A stretch of DNA of 13,787 bases, taken from positions 1 to 13,787 of the forward strand of contig WTXD01000283.1 of NCBI GenBank assembly GCA_022496205.1. The letters run 5' to 3'. Source of the DNA: Gloeopeniophorella convolvens (taxonomy: Eukaryota; Basidiomycota; Agaricomycetes; Russulales). The translations under genes and the position numbers were made by a program. The notes beneath the pieces are model-generated. The model saw nothing but the letters and a program-made list of their open reading frames with translations. It ran no database searches and was not told the DNA's origin. Positions 1-8,032 of the stretch are shown one piece after another (the first letter of the stretch is position 1; each line of letters begins with the position of its first letter).

Positions 1-929
1 CCTTACGTGGCGCCGGTGAGACGAAGCGAGTTCCCCAGTTCATCAGTCAGTTCCTCCAATCCTCGCATGTGCGCGTTGACGAATGTTACTACAGACATAG
101 TATAACTAGGAGGTGCATGCCTATGACAAGCGACTACCCATGACAGTATTTATCTTATCGGAACCCGCAGACTATATCGGTGCTATGAGACATTTCTATG
201 TGACACACCGCATTATCCGCGCTGAGATATCAACCTGCGCCGGTCCATAGGCGTGAATCGGCCTACGCAAGCGCAGTCTAGTACTTGTCCCAGCTCATTC
301 ACGCAAACTCGGGAGCACCCTGAGCGCCCCGCCACCGTGTCTCCTGCAACCTTTGGGAAGAGTGCCTTCTCAGCATTCTTTCGACGTGCTGTAGTGCCGA
401 AACGGATGTGTGTAGCATCGCAACTTGACCGCAACAGTCTCCTGTGACTCCCTCCGTATAAGGGAATCATGATATACCTTGCGAGATTTACCTCTTGGCC
501 TAGCAACAACCCTTCCTTCCCATCCGACGCGCGCATATGAGTGTTGCTGAGAATCCAAATGCGAGCGCCGCAAGTAGCAGTAGCTGTATGATGCGGTTCT
601 GGTGGTAGAGACTCGGATCTCGGCCGAAGCTGGCCGCCGAGGGTTTCAATTTCAGTTTCGGCCCCGACTCCGACACACTGCGATGCCCCTGTCTTGAGCG
701 TGAAGCTTAACCAATTGAAGGACCATTAAGTCCGAAGTGTCTATACCAGGACCTTCGGAGTCTCCTCGACTCCAGCTTTGGATCCATTGCAAATGATTTG
801 CCAAGAATGAGGCCTAGGCATCGCGCGTTCTGTGTAACAAGTTGGCGCCCCGCGTACTCGGACTCGGGCGGAAAAGAAGCGCTGCCCGGGCCCCTATCAG
901 ACGACGGAGGCACGCAACCACAAGTGATT
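1..929. other. Region with no recognisable gene
   Basis: I see no convincing gene on either strand. The open frames are short, overlap each other and have no splice context. The first 105 bases are open on the + strand in frame 1 and end in TAA with a Ser-rich 34-residue reading; this could be the tail of a gene that begins outside the window, but a run that short occurs easily by chance. A GC-rich imperfect palindrome lies near 612-641. Confidence 0.5.
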
Positions 930-1277
930 CAGATTGTTGCCAGTTGTTTCACCCAGCTGGCGCGGCGTGAGAGGAGCGCTGGACAATGATGGAAAGGCGC
1001 TTGCCCTTGACCGCGTCAGTGCTATTGCGCTGACCACATGTCAGGGTGTGTGGCTGATTATGTGATTTCAGGATGACGTTTTCACGCGGTTCCAATCCCA
1101 CACCCCAGCGTAAGGGTGCTCACATGGATAGCATGCACCCAAGGTCTGCAATCTTTGCTCTTGGCACCATGAGCTTCCTACCCAGGCGGACTAGTGCTTT
1201 TGCTCATGCACAAGCTGAGAATTGCGCCCATCCGCTTGCCTGACGATTCGCACTTGTATCTACGTCCGGCCCTACTG
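930..1277. repeat. Upstream block of duplication unit 1 (copy A), interrupted by an inserted element
   Basis: This block aligns by eye with 6850-7215. Shared stretches include GGCGTGAGAGGA with a following A/CAATGAT-like run (near 967 and 6871), CTGAYTATGTGAT..CAGGATGAC (1054 and 6961), and a stretch near 1218-1270 matching 7150-7205 (for example CCATYCGCTTGCYTG). Similarity stops at about 1277, exactly where a terminal inverted repeat begins, and resumes at 3678. The function is unknown. The conserved CTGAY plus downstream CAG resembles an intron 3' end, so the block may be the remnant of a gene. Confidence 0.7.
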
Positions 1278-1335
1278 CATCACCAAAACCCGAAACTTCT
1301 TGCGGGCCCTTGCGGCCCGGAGGGGCTCCGGGTCC
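1278..1335 (+). repeat. Left terminal inverted repeat with internal hairpin
   Basis: The outer 17 bp are perfect against 3661-3677. Further in, GGGCCCTTGCGGCCC (1304-1318) matches GGACCCTTTTAAGGCCC in the reverse complement of the right end, and GGGTC at 1330-1334 is also shared. The TIR contains its own hairpin: CCCGGAG (1316-1322), loop GGG, CTCCGGG (1326-1332). Confidence 0.75.
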
Positions 1336-3407
1336 GGTTATCGCGCCCGGTATGGCCGTGTATCTTCCGGATCGAGAATTCATCGATAGGCAAGCTTGGG
1401 CAAGATCGGGTATTTGCGAGATCGAAACTGTGAGATGAGACCCGGTTATTACCGGAGGTTGTCGGGGTGCCATGGCTTGCCATGGACCCTTGGCGATCGG
1501 TGACTGGATTCGGCATCGACTTGTCGCCCCTTGAGATTCCGGTGACCATTATCACATTATCGCACAATTTCGACAAGATCTACGAGGTCATGTAAGGGCC
1601 ATTGAACACTGCAAGATGCTGCATGCTGCCTCGCGATGGCGCAGTTCGTGCACGACGTCACAACCAGCGTGGCCCTTCTCAGCTCTCACCACGACGTATG
1701 CGCCCCTGAATCACTGCCACCGCCTCCTGCCTCGTTGCTGTCTCCACCGAGCCCTCGTCCTAGGTCCATCAATTCGCCCCCATCGGCCAGCCACCACGAG
1801 TGCCTCGCAGAACGACATGCACACACAATTTGCGTCGCACGCCCCCGCACTGTACCATGACAACGCCAATGCGCCGGCACAGCGGGTTCAGCTGCGTAGC
1901 GCGGCCGCGACATGGCGGGGCGACGCGCGCCTGGCAAGAGCGCTGCTGCTGCAGCACAGTCCCGTCGACAAAAACGGCTGTTGAACGCGAGCTCCCATGC
2001 CCACGCCCCGACTCGTTACGATGACGATGCCGCAAGATTCGCCAAACGGCCCCATTTCGAATGAGGAGGGACGGGAGAAGGCGCCGCTGTCGCTGCGAGT
2101 TGTGCACACGCCGTGTTGCCTCGGCAGCAGCAGTGCCATGCCATCGCTGGGGCACTGCGACAGAGGCGGTGACGATGTGGTGGCATGTGTACACAATTCC
2201 TGGCATCTAAGACCACATCAAGACGATGCGGCCGCGGCCATCGCGAATTGCGCGCATGCCGCATGCATGCGCCTGCGCACCGCGCACGTCGTCACCGATC
2301 GTGGGGCAGTCGCCTGTCTTCGCGCTATGGTTGGCATCGTCGTGACCCCTGAGTGGCAGGGTAGGGCGCGTGGGGGTCCCACATCGTGGCTAGATGGCGA
2401 TGAGACCGCATACCGGGCGTGCGATTCAACACGATTCATGCTGGTTGTGGTTGTAGCAAGTCCATGCGATCGTCATCGCCAGCACAAATCGTATGTCCAG
2501 CGTGAGGGCTAGATCGTTGCTGCTTGACCGATTGTCTTCACCTCGCAGTCGGCATTGTTGTACAGTAGCCTAGGAGGGTGCGAGGTGAGGCCTTGAGGAC
2601 TCTGTTCAAGTCACGGTGTGGTGGCCCGAGGGTGCACGTGATCGCGTGACGCGCGACGTGTGACAATTGATGCAAACAACTTGGGAAATTTTCATCGTCT
2701 CTGTCTCGTCCTCTCACGACAACGGTGTGGCCCACTTCCCCTCTCCTGCACGGATGGTACTTGGACACGCACAGCTGCTTTGAGGTGAAGTGCCAGGCAC
2801 ATCCATGTCTCTTGGTACATGACCAACTGACCGCGCATGCACATACAGCTGTTCACAGACCTCACATATGATGCCTACTCCCCCGACTTCATAGGTATGT
2901 TTGTGAGCTTGTTTCCCCCTGCGGCTGATGTGTTTAGTGCACATTGTCATGCTCACACACTTTCAAGGTATGACCACAACTGCTTGTGTAGCTGCTCGCC
3001 CCCACTGTTGCCACCGCCCGCCTTCCCCGACGACGGCGCGCGTGTGGATGCTGCACGGCATATTGATCCCTGCTGCAGTACCACCTGACAAGCACCTGTC
3101 GCCCGACAAGAGGAGAGGTTTAAGGAGATGAGGTGCATCGTGCTCCTGTCAGCAGCACGTGGCGCTCGTGGCGCACGAGCGTGCGCATTACTGACCGAGA
3201 AGCTCACGGGGCGGCTGCGGCCGTTCGCTGGCGCCAAGGCGTGCAGCACACCGGGCCCTCACATGGCACCGAGACCATCGAGGTGGGCAGCGTGTGGACG
3301 AGACGCTCTTCGGCACGGTGGCTGTCCTACATGCTGTGTGTACGCAGAGTACTTAGCATCACGAGATGACTGCGTGGTGGCGCGCTCGGCGGGTCCAGGG
3401 CAACAGA

Positions 3408-3427
3408 GCTCCCAACTGCTTGGGAGC
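3408..3427. repeat. Perfect 8-bp hairpin inside the element
   Basis: GCTCCCAA (3408-3415), loop CTGC, TTGGGAGC (3420-3427). It lies about 250 nt inside the right end of the element. It could be a subterminal structure or a small terminator-like fold; nothing in the sequence decides between these. Confidence 0.5.
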
Positions 3428-3551
3428 AGCAAGTACATTATAGTGTCATGTATTCCCTTGTAGTTGCTGAAAATATACAACGATTCTACAATTTTGGCAT
3501 CAAAAAGTACAAGTCTTGAGAACATTATAATGAGTGACTGAAATTGTCCTG

Positions 3552-3592
3552 CTCTGGTAGAATCGAGATACAACTCGCCGAATCGACCAGAG
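3552..3592. repeat. Nested inverted repeat near the right element end
   Basis: CTCTGGT (3552-3558) pairs with ACCAGAG (3586-3592), and an inner CGAG/CTCG pair sits within the loop. The location about 85 nt inside the right TIR suggests a subterminal repeat of the element. Confidence 0.4.
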
Positions 3593-3616
3593 TGCCATGG
3601 ATCTCTCATCCTGGTC

Positions 3617-3677
3617 GACCCTTTTGACCTTATAGGGCCTTAAAAGGGTCCAAAATTTTCTTCGGGTTTTGGTGATG
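3617..3677 (-). repeat. Right terminal inverted repeat with internal hairpin
   Basis: This is the counterpart of the left TIR. It also holds a hairpin at the equivalent distance from the tip: GACCCTTTT at 3617-3625 pairs perfectly with AAAAGGGTC at 3642-3650. The right hairpin is AT-rich in its stem where the left one is GC-rich, so the fold is kept while the bases differ. Confidence 0.75.
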
Positions 3678-3915
3678 TGCGTTTGCGTCAGCGACCATAT
3701 TTATCGGTGCGCACATCTGTAGCAATCTTGCCATTGATACGATTGCATTCCAGCGTACATCAGGGCTGGTAGCGCTAGGCAGTACTGCATGTCGAGTCCC
3801 GTTTGATCGGGCGCCAGTCAACTGTCAAACCCACTCGATCGCCCGAGTTGCAGCGCCTACGGACAGAACTCAATATGGAATTGGGCGGGTTTTACACCCA
3901 GCTGCGCACGCCACT

Positions 3916-3934
3916 GTCACCGGCAACCGGTGAC
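3916..3934. repeat. Perfect 8-bp palindrome in unit-1-specific sequence
   Basis: GTCACCGG (3916-3923), loop CAA, CCGGTGAC (3927-3934). It lies in the roughly 3710-3955 stretch that unit 2 lacks, upstream of the DUF6534 gene. It may be a protein-binding palindrome or part of a second small insertion. Confidence 0.45.
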
Positions 3935-3984
3935 CAGGCACATGAAGCGCGGATTCGTCGTGTCTGCTGCTTGGTCTGCTGCAA

Positions 3985-4262
3985 GTTGTGCTATTTGTCA
4001 CATACATTGGCTCTGACGTCTCCTGTCATCCCGTGTACCACCAACATCCATCGGGCACTACAACATACTCCCACCCCGGGCTAGTCGCTTGGCCGGCGCC
4101 GTGATACACGGGAACTTATCGCCTACTTTGATCAAGCTGTGGCTGACTGCTAGTGGAGTCACTACCTGCGGTGGGAGCTGGGGCTAGTCATTTGTCAGAT
4201 GGCGCATTCCTCTGCTGGTCTCTGTAAGTACGACAAGCACCGCCAACCAGGCACAGCCGCCT
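3985..4262 (+). repeat. Promoter-proximal block shared with the pseudogene copy
   Basis: This block aligns with about 7255-7490. Shared stretches include TTGTCA.ACACAT near 3995 and 7275, ACAACATACYCCC near 4062 and 7313, and a run near 4171-4250 matching 7398-7480 (GGGAGCT, CATTCCTC.GCT, GCCAACC.GGCACA). It ends about 120 nt before the DUF6534 start codon at 4381, so it probably carries the upstream regulatory sequence of that gene. No TATA box could be assigned with confidence. Confidence 0.65.
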
Positions 4263-4380
4263 ATAGTGCGAGTATGAAAAGTGCATCCGGCAGCTCCACC
4301 TTCGATTGTCACCGAAGCGACCGTGAGGAACACGCTGTTCAATACCCTAACTGTACTCACAATCTGCAAACTTCCCAACC

Positions 4381-6121
4381 ATGTCGACGGACAATTGCAT
4401 TCCATCCAACGTTCAAGAGATGTGAGTCCGGGCTCTGGGTCTTGAGTGTGTCAGACCACCTAATCTTCCTCTTCAGAGCAGCCCCACTTGTACGTATGGT
4501 GGTTCTTCCAGTATCGGCTCAGTCGCTCATTCCAAAGCGCCAACAGCTGCTTGGGGCAGTCTGGAATTGGGCTCTGTACGGAGTTCTAGTGACCCAAGTT
4601 TGTGAGTTTGAGTTTGCATTCGTATCCCTGTCGCGGCTGCTGCTTACTCCTGGAATAAGACGTATATAGCTACAACTTCACAGAGGATCGGAAGTCCCTG
4701 AAGGTTCTGGGTATGTCGCGGGCGATGCACTCCCAATGGCTCATAGCTCACCGCGGCCGTAGTATATGCTGTCTTCTTCTTGGAGACGCTTCAGACGGCT
4801 CTCAGCGGCGCAGACCTGTACTACTGGTTCGTCTCGGGGTTCGGTAACGTCAAGCACCTATCGAACCCCTACACTTCTCCATACAACACTCCTATCATCG
4901 GTGCAGTTATCTCCATGGTCGTCCAATTCTTCTTTTCGTACCGCATTTGGGTACTAAGTGGGCGGAAACCTACCCGGCGGTCGCTATGCGCGGTAATATG
5001 TCTGGTGAGTAAACGGCTTATATCCTTTCTCGAGACGCTATCCCCACCTCCGTGCCCAGTTTTCTATTGTGAGTGCCGGAGGGGCATTCACTGGGGCCAT
5101 CCAGGTAAGCTGTACTGCGTAGCCCTGTATACTACCTGCAACCTAATTCGCCCGCACAGACAATCATCCGCAGCAGGTTCCCTACGGGGCGAACGTTGAG
5201 GGTGGAGGCTATGGTATGTTGGCTTCTTCTGTATCTATTCAATCCATCCAACCAAGTGAGCTCATCATCTCATAGACTTGGATTACCGGAAACGCTCTAT
5301 GTGACTTGCTGATTGCGGTGTCCATGGTCCACCTCGTACGTTACGCATCCCTCTGGTTTACCGTCCGCCCGAGCTGACATCTATTGGGTCGTAGCTAGCG
5401 CGACATGCGGCCTTTGAGAATCTACTCGGCAAGCATGCAATGGTAAAGATTATCAGACTAGTGGTCGAGACGAACGTGCTAACCAGTAAGCTCCTCTAAC
5501 GTCTCAAATATACGGTACACCCTCATATACATTCACAGCTTTTGTGGGTATCACGGCATTCATCGTAGTGGCTGTATTTCCCGTACGTCGTTCTCGGACG
5601 TGTGTTACCCCATGGATGATCTGACCACTGGTCCAGGACAAAAACTGGTTCATATGCCCGTAAAGTTCTGTCACCTTGCTCGCATAAACAACCGCTTATC
5701 GTGATATGACCTAGAACGGCAATCCTTGGAAAATTGTAAGCGTTCTCTCTTTGGCCGTCGTCACTCTTGCCAATACGTGGGCAGATATTCCAACACTCTC
5801 CTTGTCTCGTTCAACAATCGCATCTCCATTCGCGACGCACGTGATGCGTCGTTGCCGAGGGCTATGACTTTCGGATCGCGAGGGTTCGGCCTTAGTCCCG
5901 CCAACCCGCGGCCTGAAGGTATCGTTCTCAATGACATGGGGACGACGACGAGCGACGACGAGGAAGTCAAGGTTGAACCGCTGCGCAGTGCTGATAGGAC
6001 GGGGCGAGGGCCTCGGTTTATCGGTCAGCCCCTCAAACTTATGCGTGTACGCACTTACGAACATTGCAATAGATATAGCGTAACTGAGAAGCGGCTGGTA
6101 ACTGCTTGTAACACACCATAG
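4381..6121 (+). CDS. DUF6534-family seven-helix membrane protein, 13 exons, 358 aa
   Basis: Exons read as 4381-4421, 4477-4489, 4547-4601, 4660-4710, 4763-5004, 5060-5104, 5160-5213, 5276-5335, 5395-5485, 5539-5582, 5637-5659, 5715-5735 and 5785-6121. All twelve introns (49-62 nt) are GT-AG and phases join without a stop, giving 358 residues. About seven hydrophobic segments lie near residues 16-36, 50-70, 97-118, 128-149, 166-187, 205-231 and 241-257. Family-typical motifs are the early LLGAVWNWALYGVL, YSYNF.ED, TALSGADLYYWF.SGFGN, QFFFSYRIWVLS, TGNALCDLLIA, and the closing LYSNTLLVSFNNRISIR (247-263). A hydrophilic acidic tail of about 95 residues follows. DUF6534 proteins are abundant in mushroom-forming fungi and have no settled function; receptor-like roles are only inferred from topology. 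Start: the ATG at 4381 gives the usual short N-terminus. The last exon's 3' end is the least certain part. Confidence 0.9.
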
Positions 6122-6267
6122 CTGGCAAGGACTCGGAATTGCAGCTTCTTCCTGATGATGCACATCGTACCGCATCTTGTGGATTGTATCAACTTCGCGC
6201 GGTATCACGCGCTACACGTTGTCTGTATGGAGGGATCGATCGACGCCTGCCCATAGGCTCACTGCCT

Positions 6268-6450
6268 ATGCAAGCCCAATTTGGACACGGCGTGTAACTT
6301 GTCCGCGTCAACGTTAGGCGCTGCCCAATGCCCATGTTCCGTTCTGGGTCTACAACAATCTCCCAAGATAGCTCTTCTCCGCGCCCTCGAACGTGCTGTG
6401 CGGGTTTTGACGCGGACACGTGTGGCCGCGTGCACTGGAAGGACCTGTAC
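6268..6450 (-). pseudogene. Eroded duplicate of the FES1 3' end
   Basis: 6268-6450 aligns with the end of the intact FES1 gene at 8034-8210, starting right at the stop codon. The best block is 6370-6400 against 8128-8158 (AGCTCTTCTCCGCG.CCTCGA). On the - strand it reads HSTFEGAEKSYLGRLL followed by a stop, against HGTFEDAEKSSLRKFL in FES1, and NVDADKLHAVSKLGLH against GLDADELRDLKAALA. The pieces lie in different frames with internal stops, and the FES1 stop codon is lost. It sits just downstream of the DUF6534 gene, tail to tail, as FES1 does with the DUF6534 pseudogene, and marks the end of duplication unit 1. I cannot follow similarity into upstream exons. Confidence 0.75.
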
Positions 6451-6849
6451 CCGAACCCGACTAATACACTGAACAGGATGGATGCCATTCTTCTTTGTCC
6501 AAGTTGCCAGGGACATAAGACTGCGAACGATCGAACCTCTGATACAGTGCCTGCTGCCAGCGTGCTGCTAGTAACCACAGGCGACCACCATTCTGAGTCC
6601 GGCAAGGACACGGTCGGGCCGGAGGCAGCGGCGCTCGGGGGCTGCTAGCTAGTCGACACCGGTATCGATTACGCAGTCGCCGAGGGTCGAGAAGGCTCCC
6701 TGGGGTTGTCTACCACGTCCTATCATAGCGAGAGTACGCAGGCGCTCTCCACAGCGATCCCCGGCGGCACACGACGGTCAGAAAAAATGTCCAAATGACA
6801 TATCGATGTTATCCTAGGACAGAGACACAGCACCAGGGAAGCATCATGG
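6451..6849. other. Junction region between the two duplication units, no gene seen
   Basis: No gene is recognisable. The open frame at 6328-6648 (+) overlaps the eroded FES1 copy and is antisense to it, so it is probably a shadow. I could not align this stretch with FES1 upstream exons or with 500-930, so the exact junction of the tandem units is not resolved. Confidence 0.45.
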
Positions 6850-7215
6850 TCATTTCGCATAGCCGCCCTGGCGTGAGAGGAATGCTAAACAATCATGGTA
6901 AGACGTTGGCCACGAGCGCATCTGTACCATCTCGTCGACCACTGCATCCTGGTAACGCGGCTGACTATGTGATCGCAGGATGACATTTTCATGCAATCAT
7001 CCAGATGCATCTTCCCACTCCAGCGAAAGGACCATCACAAGGGCAGTGACGGCCCCTCCTTATGCAGTTTCAGTGCGCAACAGGCTTTCTCCTGGCGCTG
7101 TGGGATTTCCTTGTTCATTGCAGATCAGTCCATCAGCGCATTCCCCGAGATGAGAATGCCGTCCATTCGCTTGCTTGGCACTCCACACTTGGGCCCATAT
7201 TCCGGTACTCCCGCG
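6850..7215. repeat. Upstream block of duplication unit 2 (copy C), uninterrupted
   Basis: This is the counterpart of 930-1277. It continues through the site where unit 1 carries the 2.4 kb element: TCCGG (7201) corresponds to 1265, and CAGTGACC (7226) corresponds to CAGCGACC at 3689. It has an intron-like stretch, with GTAAG at 6898, CTGAC at 6961 and CAG at 6976-6978, followed by an open ATG frame. The donor is not conserved in copy A, so a real intron is doubtful. Confidence 0.7.
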
Positions 7216-7249
7216 CGGTCCAGGCCAGTGACCGTGCTCATCGGACTCG

Positions 7250-7490
7250 TACTGGGCCTACTATGCTCTGCTGCTTGTCAGACACATCCGAGCTGGCGTC
7301 CATCAAGCGCCGCAACATACCCCCGACCGCTTGGCTCGGGTTGTGATGTGTACGACCTGATTGCTTGCGTTGGTAGCTGAGGCTAGCTGCTACTGACGAT
7401 GGGAGCTATGGTCAGTTGTTTGCCAAATGATCATTCCTCGGCTAGTTCAGGCTGTAGGTATGGAAGGCGCCAACCTGGCACAATCACTCG
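7250..7490 (+). repeat. Promoter-proximal block of unit 2
   Basis: This is the counterpart of 3985-4262 upstream of the intact DUF6534 gene. Here the block is followed after only about 50 nt by exon-4-like sequence, where the intact locus has about 400 nt holding exons 1-3. This shows a deletion of roughly 350 nt. Confidence 0.6.
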
Positions 7491-7542
7491 TCCCGTGTTG
7501 TGAGTCAAACCTCAAGTAACACTTCCGGCGCTTACACGCGAA

Positions 7543-7890
7543 ACGAGCTACAACCTCCCAGAGGACGTGGGGTTCCAAAGCTTCTCGGTACGCCTCAACA
7601 TGTTGATTGCTGTTTCATATCCATTCGCAGCATATTACATCTTCTTGACGTTCCCAACGACCCTCAGTGGAAAGGACCTCAACCAGTGGTCCGTGTCCGA
7701 CCTCGAGATTCGGCAACATCAAGACATCGCGGATCGTCATGCTTCTGCATACGATGTACCTATCACCGGTTCCATCATCTTCTCGACGTCCGATCCTTCT
7801 TTGTGCACCGCGTCCGGCTGCTAGGCGGGGAGAAGAAAAAGCTGGTGGCTGAGCGCCGAAATATATCTAGTGAGCCAGATGGGGATAATC
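7543..7890 (+). pseudogene. Truncated, frameshifted DUF6534 copy
   Basis: 7543-7587 matches exon 4 of the intact gene (AGCTACAACCTCCCAGAGGA against AGCTACAACTTCACAGAGGA). An intron-like stretch (GTACGC to CGCAG, about 7588-7631) follows, then exon 5 sequence up to a recognisable donor region near 7878 (TATCTAGTGAG against TGTCTGGTGAG). Exon 5 reads TTLSGKDLNQWSVS, then ASAYDVPITGSII, then after a shift VRSFFVHRVRLLGGEKK. Compared with the intact exon it has about +7, -1 and -1 nt indels, the last near 7780. Exons 1-3 and 6-13 are absent, so helices 1 and 4-7 are lost. It is a dead copy lying tail to tail with FES1. Confidence 0.85.
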
Positions 7891-8032
7891 GTTGCCTGTA
7901 CATATACTATTAGAACAATGCATATCGTATCGTACCCTAAGCGCTCCACCAATCCGGCCGCGCGCGCTATGCGATGGAGCAGGTGGCACTAAACCAGTTG
8001 GTCTGTACCGAATACATGCCCACACGAGCAGG

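Larger units (their letters stand above)
1278..3677. mobile_element. 2.4 kb TIR element, decayed or non-autonomous, class II-like
   Basis: A perfect 17-bp inverted repeat bounds this segment: CATCACCAAAACCCGAA at 1278-1294 and its reverse complement at 3661-3677. Imperfect similarity runs inward for about 58 nt. The paralogous unit 2 lacks the segment: flank 1261-1277 continues to 3678-3707 there as 7197-7244. A TG dinucleotide sits just outside each end (1276-1277 and 3678-3679), so a 2-bp target duplication is possible but weak. The interior is GC-rich with many overlapping open frames, none recognisable as a transposase; the longest is 171 codons at 1997-2512 (+), rich in His and Cys and with no visible motif. 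I infer a non-autonomous or degenerate DNA transposon. A capture of foreign sequence between two repeats is the alternative. Confidence 0.7.

Noticed and set aside
1..105. Open frame reaching the window edge, ending PRMCALTNVTTDIV and a stop
   Set aside because: Only 34 codons. It could be the Ser-rich tail of an upstream gene, but length and composition give no real support.
1091..1101. GGTTCCAATCC, resembling a tRNA B box
   Set aside because: No matching A box, acceptor stem or cloverleaf around it, and it is not conserved in the duplicate block.
1997..2512. 171-codon open frame inside the inserted element
   Set aside because: Rich in His and Cys, with no domain, catalytic pattern or splice context. 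Open frames overlap it on the opposite strand (1769-2206, 1888-2196, 2016-2264), as expected from GC-rich sequence. Kept only as a note in the element entry.
2837..2966. Possible small exons MHIQLFTDLTYDAYSPDFI and VHIVMLTHFQ joined by a 43-nt intron (GTATGT to TTTAG)
   Set aside because: The splice signals are plausible but no further exon can be linked and the protein is not recognisable, so chance is as likely.
3128..3463. Open frames of 111 and 78 codons on the + strand near the right element end
   Set aside because: They overlap in two registers, match no known family, and run into the inverted repeat at 3408-3427.
6189..6611. 140-codon - strand open frame downstream of the DUF6534 gene
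   Set aside because: It covers the eroded FES1 copy, but the FES1-like residues are spread over more than one frame, so the open frame itself is not a gene.
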